NCBI GenBank assembly: GCA_027682585.1
Contig: JAQCZH010000001.1
Location: 851,685 to 915,684 of the forward strand
Direction of reading: 5' to 3'
From: Lachnospiraceae bacterium AF51-6-b8A
GTDB lineage: Bacteria > Bacillota > Clostridia > Lachnospirales > Lachnospiraceae
Length of the DNA stretch: 64,000 nucleotides
Shown: positions 52,281 through 60,402 of the stretch, in pieces
How positions within the stretch are numbered: position 1 is the stretch's first letter
How the letters are laid out: each line of letters starts with the position of its first letter
Program-made: the position numbers and the translations under genes
The notes under the pieces: generated by a model
Told to the model about the DNA's origin: nothing
Databases searched by the model: none
What the model saw: the letters and a program-made list of their open reading frames with translations, nothing else

Positions 52281-53060
52281 TCATCCAAAGCTAATATCAA
52301 GAATCATCATGAGTACAAAACCCAGGGAAAAGAAAACCGTTCCCAGATTGGAGTGTTTTCCCTCGGACATCTCCGGAATCAGTTCCTCGACAACGACATA
52401 GATCATGGCTCCCGCGGCGAAACTGAGCAGATAGGGCATCACCGGAACCACATAACCGGCCGCGACAAGAGTAATCAGCCCCGCAATGGGCTCGACGATG
52501 CCGGAGAGAGTCCCATAAATGAAGGTCTTTATCTTCCCCATTCCCTCTGCCCGAAGGGGCATGGCGACAATGGCTCCCTCCGGGAAGTTCTGGATGGCAA
52601 TGCCAAGGGCAAGGGCGAAAGCGGCTGCCGCCGTAATCTGATTGTCTCCGTAGAACCAGCCGGCATAGACCACACCGACCGCCATCCCCTCCGGGATATT
52701 GTGCAGGGTCACCGCCAGGATCAACTTGGTTGTGCGCTTTAAGCCGGTTCTTGGTCCTTCCTCCACCTGATCCATATGCATATGCGGTGTGATATAATCC
52801 AGCAAAAGCAGAAAGCCGACGCCAATCATGAAGCCGATCGCCGCCGGCAGAAAGGCCAGCTTTCCCAAATACTCCGCCTGCTCAATGGCAGGAGCCAGAA
52901 GACTCCAAAAACTGGCTGCCGTCATGACTCCGGCGGCAAAACCGGTCAGAATCTTCTGGAGCCGTTCTGTCATACTTCCTCTTAAGATAAAAACCATTGC
53001 CGCACCGGCAGTTGTTCCAATAAAAGGGATGGAAAGTCCCTGTATGATTTCCTGATACAT
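52281..53060 (-). CDS. ZIP family divalent metal transporter
   Basis: Imports zinc or other divalent metals. It is 259 residues with eight hydrophobic segments. The metal-site helices are clear: LAVTLHNIPEGMAVGV (fourth helix) and LALGIAIQNFPEGAIVAMP (fifth helix), as in ZupT. A cytosolic loop contains HMHMDQVEEG, a short histidine-containing loop typical of the family. The start follows AGGTGACAG. It is followed in the same direction by the unknown membrane protein; cytidine deaminase lies 57 nt upstream. Confidence 0.93.
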   Translation of the reverse strand: MYQEIIQGLSIPFIGTTAGAAMVFILRGSMTERLQKILTGFAAGVMTAASFWSLLAPAIEQAEYLGKLAFLPAAIGFMIGVGFLLLLDYITPHMHMDQVEEGPRTGLKRTTKLILAVTLHNIPEGMAVGVVYAGWFYGDNQITAAAAFALALGIAIQNFPEGAIVAMPLRAEGMGKIKTFIYGTLSGIVEPIAGLITLVAAGYVVPVMPYLLSFAAGAMIYVVVEELIPEMSEGKHSNLGTVFFSLGFVLMMILDISFG

Positions 53061-53117
53061 CTGTCACCTGATCCTCTTTCCCTGCGTGCCCGCAAATATC
53101 TGCGGTTCTTCCTGTTC

Positions 53118-53528
53118 CTATAAGATATCCAGAGAAAAGCTGTGCGGGAGAAGTCTCCGCAGTGATACCATCTGGTAGTCGCTCTCATCTTTTGCCGCAA
53201 TCACCTGCATCTCTTCCTCTGCGAACTCACTTAAGACCTGTCTGCAGATACCGCAGGGCCAGGCGTAGTTTTCCGCTCTCTCTTCTCTTCCGCCAATGAT
53301 GGCGATCGCCTGAAAATGCCCGGCTCCGGCGGCAATCGCGGCAAAGGCAGCCGTTCGCTCAGCGCAATTGCTGGCGCCATAGGAAGCATTTTCAATATTG
53401 CAGCCCCGGTAAATCTTCCCATCCGCAAGAAGGGCGGCTCCAACCTTGAAGCCGGAATAAGGAGCATAGGCCCCCTCCCTGGCTTCCATTGCCTCTCGGA
53501 TCAAATCACTCACTTGATATTTCGCCAC
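53118..53528 (-). CDS. cdd: cytidine deaminase
   Basis: Zinc hydrolase converting cytidine and deoxycytidine to the uridines for salvage. It is 136 residues, the tetrameric type. The zinc site is visible in ENASYGASNCAERTAAFAAI (Cys and catalytic Glu) and WPCGICRQVLSEF (the two other Cys). A GTG start at 53528 has GGAG 7 nt upstream. Confidence 0.95.
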   Translation of the reverse strand: MAKYQVSDLIREAMEAREGAYAPYSGFKVGAALLADGKIYRGCNIENASYGASNCAERTAAFAAIAAGAGHFQAIAIIGGREERAENYAWPCGICRQVLSEFAEEEMQVIAAKDESDYQMVSLRRLLPHSFSLDIL

Positions 53529-53631
53529 AGGCAGTCTCCATATCTGTATCTATCTCAGTTACCGTCTTCGCCCCACTGTAAATGATATTCTAAATGAAAT
53601 TCTCCGGCCTCAATGTAAATTCCATGCTTTT

Positions 53632-54276
53632 TCAGGCCAGCCCCTTGTTCTGCAGACAGATCCCATACTTCTTCAGATCGACCCGACCGTCCTCCACATG
53701 GACTCCCTCTTTCTCAAGCAATTTGGCCTGCTGCCCGGCCCCGCCAAAGGCAAACTCCCCCGCCAGTTCTCCCCTCGCGTTGACCACGCGAAAGCAGGGA
53801 ATATGCAGAGGATCCGGATTCCTGTGCAAGGCATTGCCGACTGCCCTGGCCATCTTTGGATTCCCGGCCATCTGTGCCACCTGCCCATATGTCGCCACAC
53901 ATCCCTTTGGGATCTTTCTGACCGCCTGATAGATGCGCTTTGCCGGAGAGTCCGTCACGAGGTCATAGCTCTCCGCAATCATCCTTTGAATCTCCTGCTT
54001 TGGAATGCTTCCATCCAAAAGAATCGTGTTCCAGTGTTCCTTATTCTGATGCCAGCCGGGAAGAACAGAGGCATAGGCATTTCTCCAGAAATCACGCCAT
54101 TCCAGGTCTACTTTGACATTGAGGTTGATCAGTCCATTTCTCTCATAAACGGCCAAAAAGGTCTTCTTGCTCCCCCTGACCCGAATGAGCTGCCAGTCCG
54201 CCTTTGGAAAAGGCCTGTCTTCATAAGCGCCATCAAAGGACAGACCATATTGTACAACATCTTCTTTTGTTTTCAT
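53632..54276 (-). CDS. MmcQ/YjbR - MGMT-like fusion protein
   Basis: It is 214 residues. The N-terminal part (1-115) is of the MmcQ/YjbR fold with a double-wing DNA-binding-like pattern (SFDGAYEDRPFPKADWQLIRV, LNVKVDLEWRD, HWNTILLDGSIP). The C-terminal part (about 125-214) is the DNA-binding and active-site domain of O6-alkylguanine methyltransferases: GCVATYGQVAQMAGNP, ARAVGNALHRNPDPL, then IPCFRVV where the family has PCHRV. The acceptor cysteine is present but the neighbouring histidine is phenylalanine, so the repair activity is uncertain. Confidence 0.85.
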   Translation of the reverse strand: MKTKEDVVQYGLSFDGAYEDRPFPKADWQLIRVRGSKKTFLAVYERNGLINLNVKVDLEWRDFWRNAYASVLPGWHQNKEHWNTILLDGSIPKQEIQRMIAESYDLVTDSPAKRIYQAVRKIPKGCVATYGQVAQMAGNPKMARAVGNALHRNPDPLHIPCFRVVNARGELAGEFAFGGAGQQAKLLEKEGVHVEDGRVDLKKYGICLQNKGLA

Positions 54277-54744
54277 CTTACATCTGCCTTTGATCTCTTT
54301 CTCCTGCTTCTGACATCATATGTATGCGCCTTCTCTTGAATCTGTTCTCTGCCCTCTCACATGGTATTCTCATTGACAGGCTTTGTCTAATATATTATAT
54401 GAAACGTGTTGTGTTCTTCGCATCAAAACACCATAGCTTTTTCGCTTTTCCCCAAAAACGCTGAAGAATTCCAAAGGACAAACCAGCATTTCTGTTCTGT
54501 CCATTCAAAAATTCGATGCACAGCATACGCCTTAAGATCGATTGTTACAAATCAAAAAAGAGCTGACTCTCATATTCTGTGCATACATCAAATATGCAGA
54601 CAAAACATAACCGCCAGCTCTCATCTTTTCATAGCAGCAGAATGCGCATAGCATACACTGCAGTTGTCTCACAGCCCCTGCCAATCTGTAAGTCGAAGAT
54701 CAACAATCTGACTGACAAAAACAGTAATTTAAAATATCCAGGGC
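54277..54744. other. gene-free AT-rich spacer with promoter and terminator signals
   Basis: No credible ORF. A consensus plus-strand promoter, TTGACA (54373-54378), 17 bp, TATATG (54396-54401), reads into DNA with no gene. A minus-strand TATAAT on the same AT box could serve the MmcQ-MGMT gene. At the right a structured minus-strand terminator follows the YbjQ gene. Confidence 0.5.
54554..54621 (-). terminator. structured terminator after the YbjQ gene
   Basis: AGAGCTG and CAGCTCT close a long loop on the minus strand that contains a second hairpin, TGCATA/TATGCA, and are followed by TTTTTTG. It ends about 190 nt past the YbjQ stop codon. Confidence 0.6.
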
Positions 54745-55059
54745 TCAGACTCTGAATTTTACAGCAGTACCATAAACCATAATCTCTGCCGCGCTTTGCA
54801 TAATCGAAGAAGAAGCATAGCGAACTCCGACGATTGCATCTGCCCCCAGCTTCTCTGCCTCCTCGATCATTCTGCTGTCAGCCTTGTCTCTCGCCTCTGC
54901 CATCATCTTGTTGTAATTCTTGAGTTCTCCGCCAACCAGGGTCTTAAAACCGGCGCCGATATCCTTAAAGGCGTTGACGGTCTGGATGGTGGAACCCTTA
55001 ACCATACCAAGCGTCATAAGTTCCTTGCCTTCAATAGCCTCTGTTGTCGTAAGCAGCAT
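54745..55059 (-). CDS. YbjQ/UPF0145 family protein
   Basis: It is about 104 residues with the family core: EAIEGKELMTLGMVKGSTIQ, the central helix AEARDKADSRMIEEAEKLGA, and ADAIVGVRYASSSI. Members form pentamers; function is not settled, metal or heme handling has been proposed. The ATG at 55059 has an ideal AAGGAGG 5 nt upstream, so an in-frame extension of 16 codons is rejected. It stands alone with its own terminator. Confidence 0.92.
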   Translation of the reverse strand: MLLTTTEAIEGKELMTLGMVKGSTIQTVNAFKDIGAGFKTLVGGELKNYNKMMAEARDKADSRMIEEAEKLGADAIVGVRYASSSIMQSAAEIMVYGTAVKFRV

Positions 55060-55311
55060 AGACACCTCCTTGCATGAGCAGGAATGTAAGAAACCGTCAG
55101 ATATCACTCACATATCACAGCTGCAATCCAATCCAGATACCATACATGATCATTGATATCCTGATATCCGTTTCCGTATCATTCCATTATCCCCTTTGTT
55201 ACAGGCTCATCATACCATTTCGATGAAATTCTGTCACCCTCAGCGTTTCCTTAAAAGATCAGACACACAGCCGCAGTCAATGCTTCGGAACCTTACAGAC
55301 AGGCCAACATC

Positions 55312-56340
55312 TCACCACAAAATCCCATGATAGGAAATCAGCAGTGCCACAAAAAGGAGCGCATAAAAAGCGACAAACATCCATTTCATTTTCACGCATA
55401 GAGCAATAAATTCACGAATAAATGCCGATGGAATATAATAGCCTGCCGTTGAACAGCCCAGGCCGTCTCCCTTGATTCCAATCTTCTTGGCATAAGTGCT
55501 CGTGCGAAACACGTGATAATCATTGGTCACAAATAAAAAGCGGGGCTGATCCACCAGCTTCTCTCCAATTTGCTTGGAAAACAGCAGGTTCTCATAGGTG
55601 GTTTTTGATTGATCCTCCAGTAAAACCGCCTCTTTCGGGATGTCTGTCTCTTCCAGCAAATAATTCAAGATCGCCTGCGCCTCCGAAATCTTCTCATCTG
55701 GCCCCTGACCTCCACTCGCAATCAGCTTCAAATCAGGATTGTTAGACTTCTTATATGCCTCTGCCGCCTTGTCGATCCTGCGTTTTAAGAGAGGCGTCAC
55801 TCTTTCTCCGTCTAAAAGACCTGCGCCATGAATAATGATAAAGTCATAGTGCTTTCGCTTTGGAATCAGCAGGTACAAAATGGAATAAAGCATAAAACCG
55901 GCAAATGCAAAGCCAAAGATCAAATAGGAATAAACAAAGAAGATAAAAAAAATGTTGATCCAGTGATTCTGATAAAAATACAGATTGCTTCCATATGCCC
56001 GAATCAGTATCACTCCAAAAAAAGCGAAGATCAGAATCCCCATGACAAGCGAAAGAAAATTCGCCTTGGATTTACCCTCACGCTTCAATAGGACAATCCC
56101 GTTATAAACGAGGAATATGCCGCTGAGAAAAATCAAAAAGGGAATTCCCAAAAAGCAGACCATCAGAGCCAGCATATAGGAATTGTTGTTCCCAGACAGA
56201 TAGCTAAGCTGTATTACTGACACGAGAGCAAAAACCAGGCTGATAATCAAGAGAGCGGGATTTAAAAGGCTGCGGCTGTCCCGCCATATCGACAGAAGCA
56301 GCAGCAGAAAAACAACTCCGGTAGCGATGTATAAGATCAT
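55312..56340 (-). CDS. DUF218 (SanA/ElyC/YdcF-like) membrane protein
   Basis: It is 342 residues. The N-terminal half has about five hydrophobic helices. The C-terminal DUF218 domain contains YDFIIIHGAGLLDGERVTP, RRIDKAAEAYK, LKLIASGGQGPDEKISEAQAI, SKTTYENLLFSK, LFVTNDYHVFRTSTYAKK, and a last membrane helix. The family is linked to envelope integrity and carrier-lipid or vancomycin-permeability phenotypes in enterobacteria. GGAGG precedes the ATG. A 20-codon ORF and a MerR-type promoter lie upstream, suggesting regulated expression. Confidence 0.88.
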   Translation of the reverse strand: MILYIATGVVFLLLLLSIWRDSRSLLNPALLIISLVFALVSVIQLSYLSGNNNSYMLALMVCFLGIPFLIFLSGIFLVYNGIVLLKREGKSKANFLSLVMGILIFAFFGVILIRAYGSNLYFYQNHWINIFFIFFVYSYLIFGFAFAGFMLYSILYLLIPKRKHYDFIIIHGAGLLDGERVTPLLKRRIDKAAEAYKKSNNPDLKLIASGGQGPDEKISEAQAILNYLLEETDIPKEAVLLEDQSKTTYENLLFSKQIGEKLVDQPRFLFVTNDYHVFRTSTYAKKIGIKGDGLGCSTAGYYIPSAFIREFIALCVKMKWMFVAFYALLFVALLISYHGILW

Positions 56341-56404
56341 TTTTTCGTTTTCCTCCGCCTCTATGGTAATACATGCTCTTAAGATGTTCTCATCTTTTTA
56401 GATC

Positions 56405-56467
56405 TTACAGATTAAAAGAAGTCACTTCATACGTCAATTCAATTCTCCTTTTTCTGCGTTCAGGCAT
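56405..56467 (-). CDS. 20-codon ORF ahead of the DUF218 gene
   Basis: It begins with ATG at 56467 after an ideal GAGGAGGA ribosome site and encodes the basic peptide MPERRKRRIELTYEVTSFNL. It is the first ORF from the MerR-type promoter; a small hairpin, AAGATG/CATCTT, follows before the DUF218 gene. It could be a leader peptide, a real microprotein, or the stub of a deleted gene. Confidence 0.4.
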   Translation of the reverse strand: MPERRKRRIELTYEVTSFNL

Positions 56468-56492
56468 GCTGATTCCTCCTCTTTTCCCCTGA

Positions 56493-56523
56493 AGAATAGA
56501 CCATAAACCAGGTACAGGGTCAA
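56493..56523 (-). promoter_or_regulatory. MerR-family-type promoter
   Basis: On the minus strand TTGACC (56518-56523), 19-bp spacer, TATTCT (56493-56498). The spacer holds a 23-bp dyad at 56499-56521 centred on one base, with 8 of 11 arm positions matching (GACC.T..ACC to GGT..A.GGTC). A 19-bp spacer filled by a dyad is the signature of MerR-family activation. No MerR gene lies nearby. Confidence 0.6.
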
Positions 56524-56656
56524 GCATATTCTTCCGTGCATTCCATTCTTTATTGTATCTTTTAAAGCCTGCATTGAGTCCTCAATGCGGCTTCGCTTCC
56601 ATAGAAGATGGAAACCTTCTCACCGAAGACGAACAATGGGAGAAGATGAATATATG
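56524..56656. other. spacer between the MBL-fold gene and the MerR-type promoter
   Basis: No gene is supported. A short minus-strand frame of about 46 codons crosses the promoter but has no ribosome site. Together with the promoter and the 20-codon ORF this fills the 316-nt gap between the DUF218 and MBL-fold genes. Confidence 0.4.
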
Positions 56657-57535
56657 CTACCGCTTTGCCGCATAATCAATTTGTTTGATAAGCCTTATTC
56701 CGCGCGCGTTTTGCTCCGTATCCCCTTCCTCTTCGTATCCGTCATAGGGCGCATTCGGATCATGCATACGCTTCCTGAACGGAGCGCAAAGTTCTGTCCT
56801 GTGCCGGAAGGCAAATTCCAAATCGTCCGTCCAGCCCGTGTGACCGGTGATAATCTTTATGGTTCCTGTCCTTCTTTTCAGCTTTCTTTCAAGCACAGCC
56901 AGCGATTTGACTGAGAGCTGATTGCTCTCCGCCAGAGTACTGATGAAGCTGTAGCCCCCGTCCGCGCCAAACCAGATCGTATCGCCCGCAAACAGGTACT
57001 GATCATCAATCAGATAGACCATATGCCCCCAGGTATGACCGGGAACCAGAATACATTCGATCTTGATTCCGTCAATCGTAATGACCTGTCCGTCCGTCAG
57101 AAGAACCCGCCTGTTATTCATTTTTACCATGGGAAGTTTATAAAAGCCGTAGAGCACTTTCCGTCTTACTCGGCCGGTCAGATATTGATTTTCTTTCTCA
57201 CTGAGATATACAGTTGCGTCTTTGAACAGAAGATTACTGTCCTCTTCCAGGGCACCGACATGGTCCGTATCCTGATGGGTGATGAGAATGTTTTGAATGG
57301 ACGCGGGATCTATATCCAGCCATCCCATCTTTTCACCCAGCCGCTCGTAATTGTACCCGGCATCAATCATAATTGTCCTGCCATTCTTCGTATAGAAGAA
57401 AATATTCGCAACCCATTCTCTCACGCAGGCGACATGTTCATCGATCCAGCCCGTATTCAGCGGTTTAAAAATCTCCTTACCGCGAAACACACGGCTCATG
57501 AATTTCTTCTGTTTCTCCGAATCCTTCCTTGCCAT
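56657..57535 (-). CDS. MBL-fold metallohydrolase
   Basis: It is 292 residues. Metallo-beta-lactamase-fold motifs in order: IMIDAGYN, ILITHQDTDHVGAL (about 85-98), ILVPGHTWGHMVYL (about 163), YLFAGDTIWFG (about 182) and IITGHTGW (about 232). The first motif reads HxDxDH rather than HxHxDH, a variant met in several uncharacterised clostridial hydrolases. The overall length and N-terminus recall lactonase-like members, but the substrate is unknown. AAGGGGG precedes the ATG. A TATACT box lies at 57604-57609. Confidence 0.85.
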   Translation of the reverse strand: MARKDSEKQKKFMSRVFRGKEIFKPLNTGWIDEHVACVREWVANIFFYTKNGRTIMIDAGYNYERLGEKMGWLDIDPASIQNILITHQDTDHVGALEEDSNLLFKDATVYLSEKENQYLTGRVRRKVLYGFYKLPMVKMNNRRVLLTDGQVITIDGIKIECILVPGHTWGHMVYLIDDQYLFAGDTIWFGADGGYSFISTLAESNQLSVKSLAVLERKLKRRTGTIKIITGHTGWTDDLEFAFRHRTELCAPFRKRMHDPNAPYDGYEEEGDTEQNARGIRLIKQIDYAAKR

Positions 57536-57954
57536 TTATAAATCCCCCTTCACCCTTCTGTGTTGCTTTACAATAAAAGCCTTTATTGATCCCTTATATT
57601 GTTAGTATACTCTGACAACGACTGATAAAACACTCTTGGCGCCATATTTCAGTTCCTCCTGCCCAGTGATGGGAATTGCGTTACTTTCCAAAGATCTGCT
57701 TTACACGTGGAAAAATCCGTCTCCCAAAAAGGAACAAATCGCTATAAAAAGGCCATCCACAGAGAAAAAACAAGGAAGCGCAGGGAGGACATCAGCCATG
57801 TGCTTAAGCTACTGGACTCTCTGCACATGCAAGGCAAAAATTAATTACACTAACAAGATGAATTCTTTCTTGTACCTGACCACACTTGAGAAATGGCATA
57901 AGTAAAGCACCGGCAGGGTTTACTCCCACCGATGCTGATTCCAGTTACTTTGAG
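57536..57954. other. spacer between MBL-fold and CPBP-like genes
   Basis: About 420 nt without a supported gene. It holds a minus-strand -10 (TATACT, 57604-57609, within the palindrome AGTATACT) for the MBL gene and a hairpin at 57901-57936. Short frames of about 30 codons on the minus strand lack ribosome sites. Confidence 0.4.
57901..57936 (-). terminator. probable terminator after the CPBP-like gene
   Basis: AGCATCGGTGGG and CCCTGCCGGTGCT pair with two mismatches on the minus strand about a 6-nt loop; the following T-tract (TTTACTTAT) is weak. It begins 18 nt after the stop codon. Confidence 0.55.
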
Positions 57955-58614
57955 TTATAAAACAAACAACAGTGTGATCACTGGCAGGGCCTTTCGGTAA
58001 TCCTTGTTCACAATGACATAAGCCGCCCCAAAAAGGAATCCGGCAAATGCGGAGAGTAGTCCGATCCATACATCTCCCTTTGACACAATATGCATGAGTC
58101 CCCAGGTCAGTCCCAGCACAATGCCACCATAGGGAATCTTATCGTTACGAAACCATTTTTCACACGCCAGCTGACCATAGACAATCACCAGGGAGATCAG
58201 AAATCCCTCCGCAAGATAATAAATATACTGAAAAACAAAAAGAAGCGGCCCTCTGGAATTCCATTCCATGACTACCTTAAAACCGTTCCATTCAAAATAC
58301 TTTGAAACAATATTGACAAGAAAGCATGCTGCGAGTGCCAGATACTGCCATCCCTTCATCTTCTTAGAAGGCTTCCAGAGCTCATGTCCTGTCGTTTTTC
58401 TGCCAATCAGAATAATAATAACTCCGGCAATAATCCACAGGATCGTAATGAGGATCCAGTGACCAATATGCTGAGCCGTTGTCAGGTTCTGAGTATTAAA
58501 TCCTATCTTTCCCTCAATGGCAAGAAGTAACAATTCAATTGCGAAAGCTGCCGAGGCATATAAAGCGCACCACAGATAATCAAAACCGGTTACTTCCCTG
58601 TCTTTATTTTCCAT
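57955..58614 (-). CDS. multi-pass membrane protein, CPBP-like
   Basis: It is 219 residues with about six or seven hydrophobic helices. The second half resembles the CPBP (CAAX-protease and bacteriocin-processing) fold: a glutamate in QYIYYLAEGFLIS, then LGLTWGLMHIVSKGD and SAFAGFLFGAAYVI. The usual paired EE is not complete, so proteolytic activity is uncertain. The ATG at 58614 has GGGAGAAG upstream. It is isolated between two spacers. Confidence 0.65.
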   Translation of the reverse strand: MENKDREVTGFDYLWCALYASAAFAIELLLLAIEGKIGFNTQNLTTAQHIGHWILITILWIIAGVIIILIGRKTTGHELWKPSKKMKGWQYLALAACFLVNIVSKYFEWNGFKVVMEWNSRGPLLFVFQYIYYLAEGFLISLVIVYGQLACEKWFRNDKIPYGGIVLGLTWGLMHIVSKGDVWIGLLSAFAGFLFGAAYVIVNKDYRKALPVITLLFVL

Positions 58615-58776
58615 GACTTCTCCCAACAAAAATCAGAATCGTTAACGTTTTAAAACTGTAACCTCTCCTGCTCTCGAATCATGATAAACACAGAGCTGTC
58701 TGAGACACTATTTCTTCTAAGTATAACGATCCCAGATTCACTTCTCAACGGCTTTTTGCTGTCCGATCTCACAACT
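58615..58776. other. spacer upstream of the CPBP-like gene
   Basis: Nothing gene-like. Together with the small-RNA candidate at 58777-58896 and the stretch up to 59029 it makes a 415-nt gene-free interval. Confidence 0.4.
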
Positions 58777-58884
58777 AAAAAAAGGAAATGCTGTATCTTT
58801 TTGGTGCAGCATCTCCTTTTTTCGATTTCCCCATTCTGTTACACCATATGGCACTTTGAATGTTTTCAATGTCTGCCATATGGG
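58777..58884 (-). ncRNA. candidate small RNA with its own promoter and terminator
   Basis: On the minus strand an extended -10, TGATATAAT (TATAAT at 58891-58896), is followed by a hairpin with perfect 10-bp arms CCATATGGCA/TGCCATATGG (58874-58883 with 58844-58853) whose loop holds a second stem TTGAA/TTCAA. The terminator GGAGATGCTG/CAGCATTTCC plus TTTTTTT ends at 58777. That makes a self-contained unit of about 108 nt with no ORF. Confidence 0.55.
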
Positions 58885-58896
58885 GAGCATATTATA

Positions 58897-59029
58897 TCAC
58901 TGGTATTGCATCCTCTATAAAAGAACGCTGTTGGAAAACCATTCCCATCCTCTCCATTCCTTAAGCAAAATCTCCAATTGAATGGTTAAACACCGTGCGT
59001 GAAACAAGGCTGCCGGACATATGCTCCTC
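58897..59029. other. spacer after the O-acetylhomoserine sulfhydrylase gene
   Basis: No ORF or clear terminator is seen; it contains the upstream part of the small-RNA promoter. Confidence 0.35.
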
Positions 59030-60307
59030 TTATTTTTCCAGAGCCTGATCGACATCCGCAATGATATCGCGAATATCTTCAATCCCAACAGACATACGGA
59101 TCAGATCCGGGGATACGCCGGCTGCCATCAGTTCCTCATCATTCATCTGCCGATGTGTCGTAGATGCCGGGTGCAGGACACAGGTTCTCGTATCCGCCAC
59201 ATGGGTGACAATGGCGGCTAACGTAAGAGAATCCATGAACTGAACCGCTGCCTCTCTGCCGCCCGCAATACCGAATGAAATCACACCACAGGATCCCTTG
59301 GGCAGATATTTCTTAGCCAGAGCATACTGGCTGTCATTTTCCAGACCGGGGAAGGAAACCCAGGACACCTTAGGATGCTCTTTTAAATGCCGGGCAAGAG
59401 CCAGGGCATTTTCATAGTGTCTTTCCATTCGCAAGTGTAGGGTTTCCAGTCCAACACCGAGGTAGAAGGCATTCTGCGGAGAGGGGATAGATCCCAGATC
59501 GCGCATCAAGTTCGTTGTCATTTTGACAATATATGCCGCCTTTCCAAAGCTCTTGGTATATACAGTTCCATGGTATGTCTCGTCGGGACTTGTCAGCCCG
59601 GGAAATTTCTCACTGTACTTCGTCCAATCAAAATTGCCGGAATCCACAATGGCTCCGCCGACAGCATTCGCTGTGCCATTCATATACTTTGTCGTGGAGT
59701 GTGTGACAATATCTGCTCCCCATGTAAAGGGTCTGCAGAAGACCGGCGTAGGAAAGGTGTTGTCTACAATGAGCGGCACCCCGTGCTTATGGGCAGCTTT
59801 TGCAAATTTCTCAATATCCAGAATTTGCAGAGAGGGATTCGAAATCACTTCTCCAAAGACCATCTTGGTGTTGGGCTTAAACTTGGACTCCAGCTCCTCT
59901 TCGGAAATATTGGGATCCACAAAAGTGGCCTCGATGCCCATATTTTTCATCGTGTTCGCAATCAGATTATAGGTCCCGCCGTAAATGGCGGAAGACGCAA
60001 TAACATGATCGCCCGCATCCGCGATATTGAATATGGCATAAAAATTCGCCGCCTGGCCCGATGATGTTAAAATGGCCGCCACTCCGCCTTCCAGCTTGCA
60101 GATCTTGTCCGCAACCGCATCATTTGTCGGATTGGCAAGCCTTGTATAGAAATATCCCGACTCCTTTAAGTCGAAGAGGTCACCCATCTGCTTCGACGAC
60201 TCGTACTTGTAAGTTGTCGACTGCACAATGGGAAGGACCCTGGGTTCTCCATTTTTCGGCTCATAGCCTCCCTGTACACAGATTGTATTGATATGATAAT
60301 TTTCCAT
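59030..60307 (-). CDS. O-acetylhomoserine sulfhydrylase (O-acetylhomoserine aminocarboxypropyltransferase)
   Basis: PLP enzyme of the Cys/Met metabolism family that makes homocysteine from O-acetylhomoserine and sulfide, feeding the methionine synthase encoded at 45.4 kb. It is 425 residues. Motifs: TYKYESSKQMGDLFDLKESG, YTRLANPTNDAVADKI, SSGQAANFYAIFNIADAGDH, VDNTFPTPVFCRPFTWGAD, the PLP lysine in HSTTKYMNG, and RTCVLHPASTTHRQM. I use the ATG at 60307 with AAGGAGG 7 nt upstream. The promoter is only about 30 bp away. Confidence 0.93.
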   Translation of the reverse strand: MENYHINTICVQGGYEPKNGEPRVLPIVQSTTYKYESSKQMGDLFDLKESGYFYTRLANPTNDAVADKICKLEGGVAAILTSSGQAANFYAIFNIADAGDHVIASSAIYGGTYNLIANTMKNMGIEATFVDPNISEEELESKFKPNTKMVFGEVISNPSLQILDIEKFAKAAHKHGVPLIVDNTFPTPVFCRPFTWGADIVTHSTTKYMNGTANAVGGAIVDSGNFDWTKYSEKFPGLTSPDETYHGTVYTKSFGKAAYIVKMTTNLMRDLGSIPSPQNAFYLGVGLETLHLRMERHYENALALARHLKEHPKVSWVSFPGLENDSQYALAKKYLPKGSCGVISFGIAGGREAAVQFMDSLTLAAIVTHVADTRTCVLHPASTTHRQMNDEELMAAGVSPDLIRMSVGIEDIRDIIADVDQALEK

Positions 60308-60331
60308 TCGCGTTTCCTCCTTATCCCAATA

Positions 60332-60359
60332 CATATACTCCTTCTTCTTGCCCTGTCAA
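60332..60359 (-). promoter_or_regulatory. promoter of the O-acetylhomoserine sulfhydrylase gene
   Basis: TTGACA (60354-60359), 16 bp, TATATG (60332-60337) on the minus strand. The 5' leader would be only about 20 nt, which leaves no room for a SAM riboswitch. Confidence 0.65.
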
Positions 60360-60402
60360 GCGAAGGAGCCGGCCTCCTGTCCCGATAAAGCAGGTTGCCC
60401 AT

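Noticed and set aside
57636..57905. Plus-strand ORF of 89 codons between the MBL-fold and CPBP-like genes
   Set aside because: No ribosome site, no promoter in the right place and no recognisable pattern.
60335..60402. SAM riboswitch before the O-acetylhomoserine sulfhydrylase gene
   Set aside because: The fragment GGGCAACC looked suggestive, but the promoter lies downstream of it and the leader is only about 20 nt.
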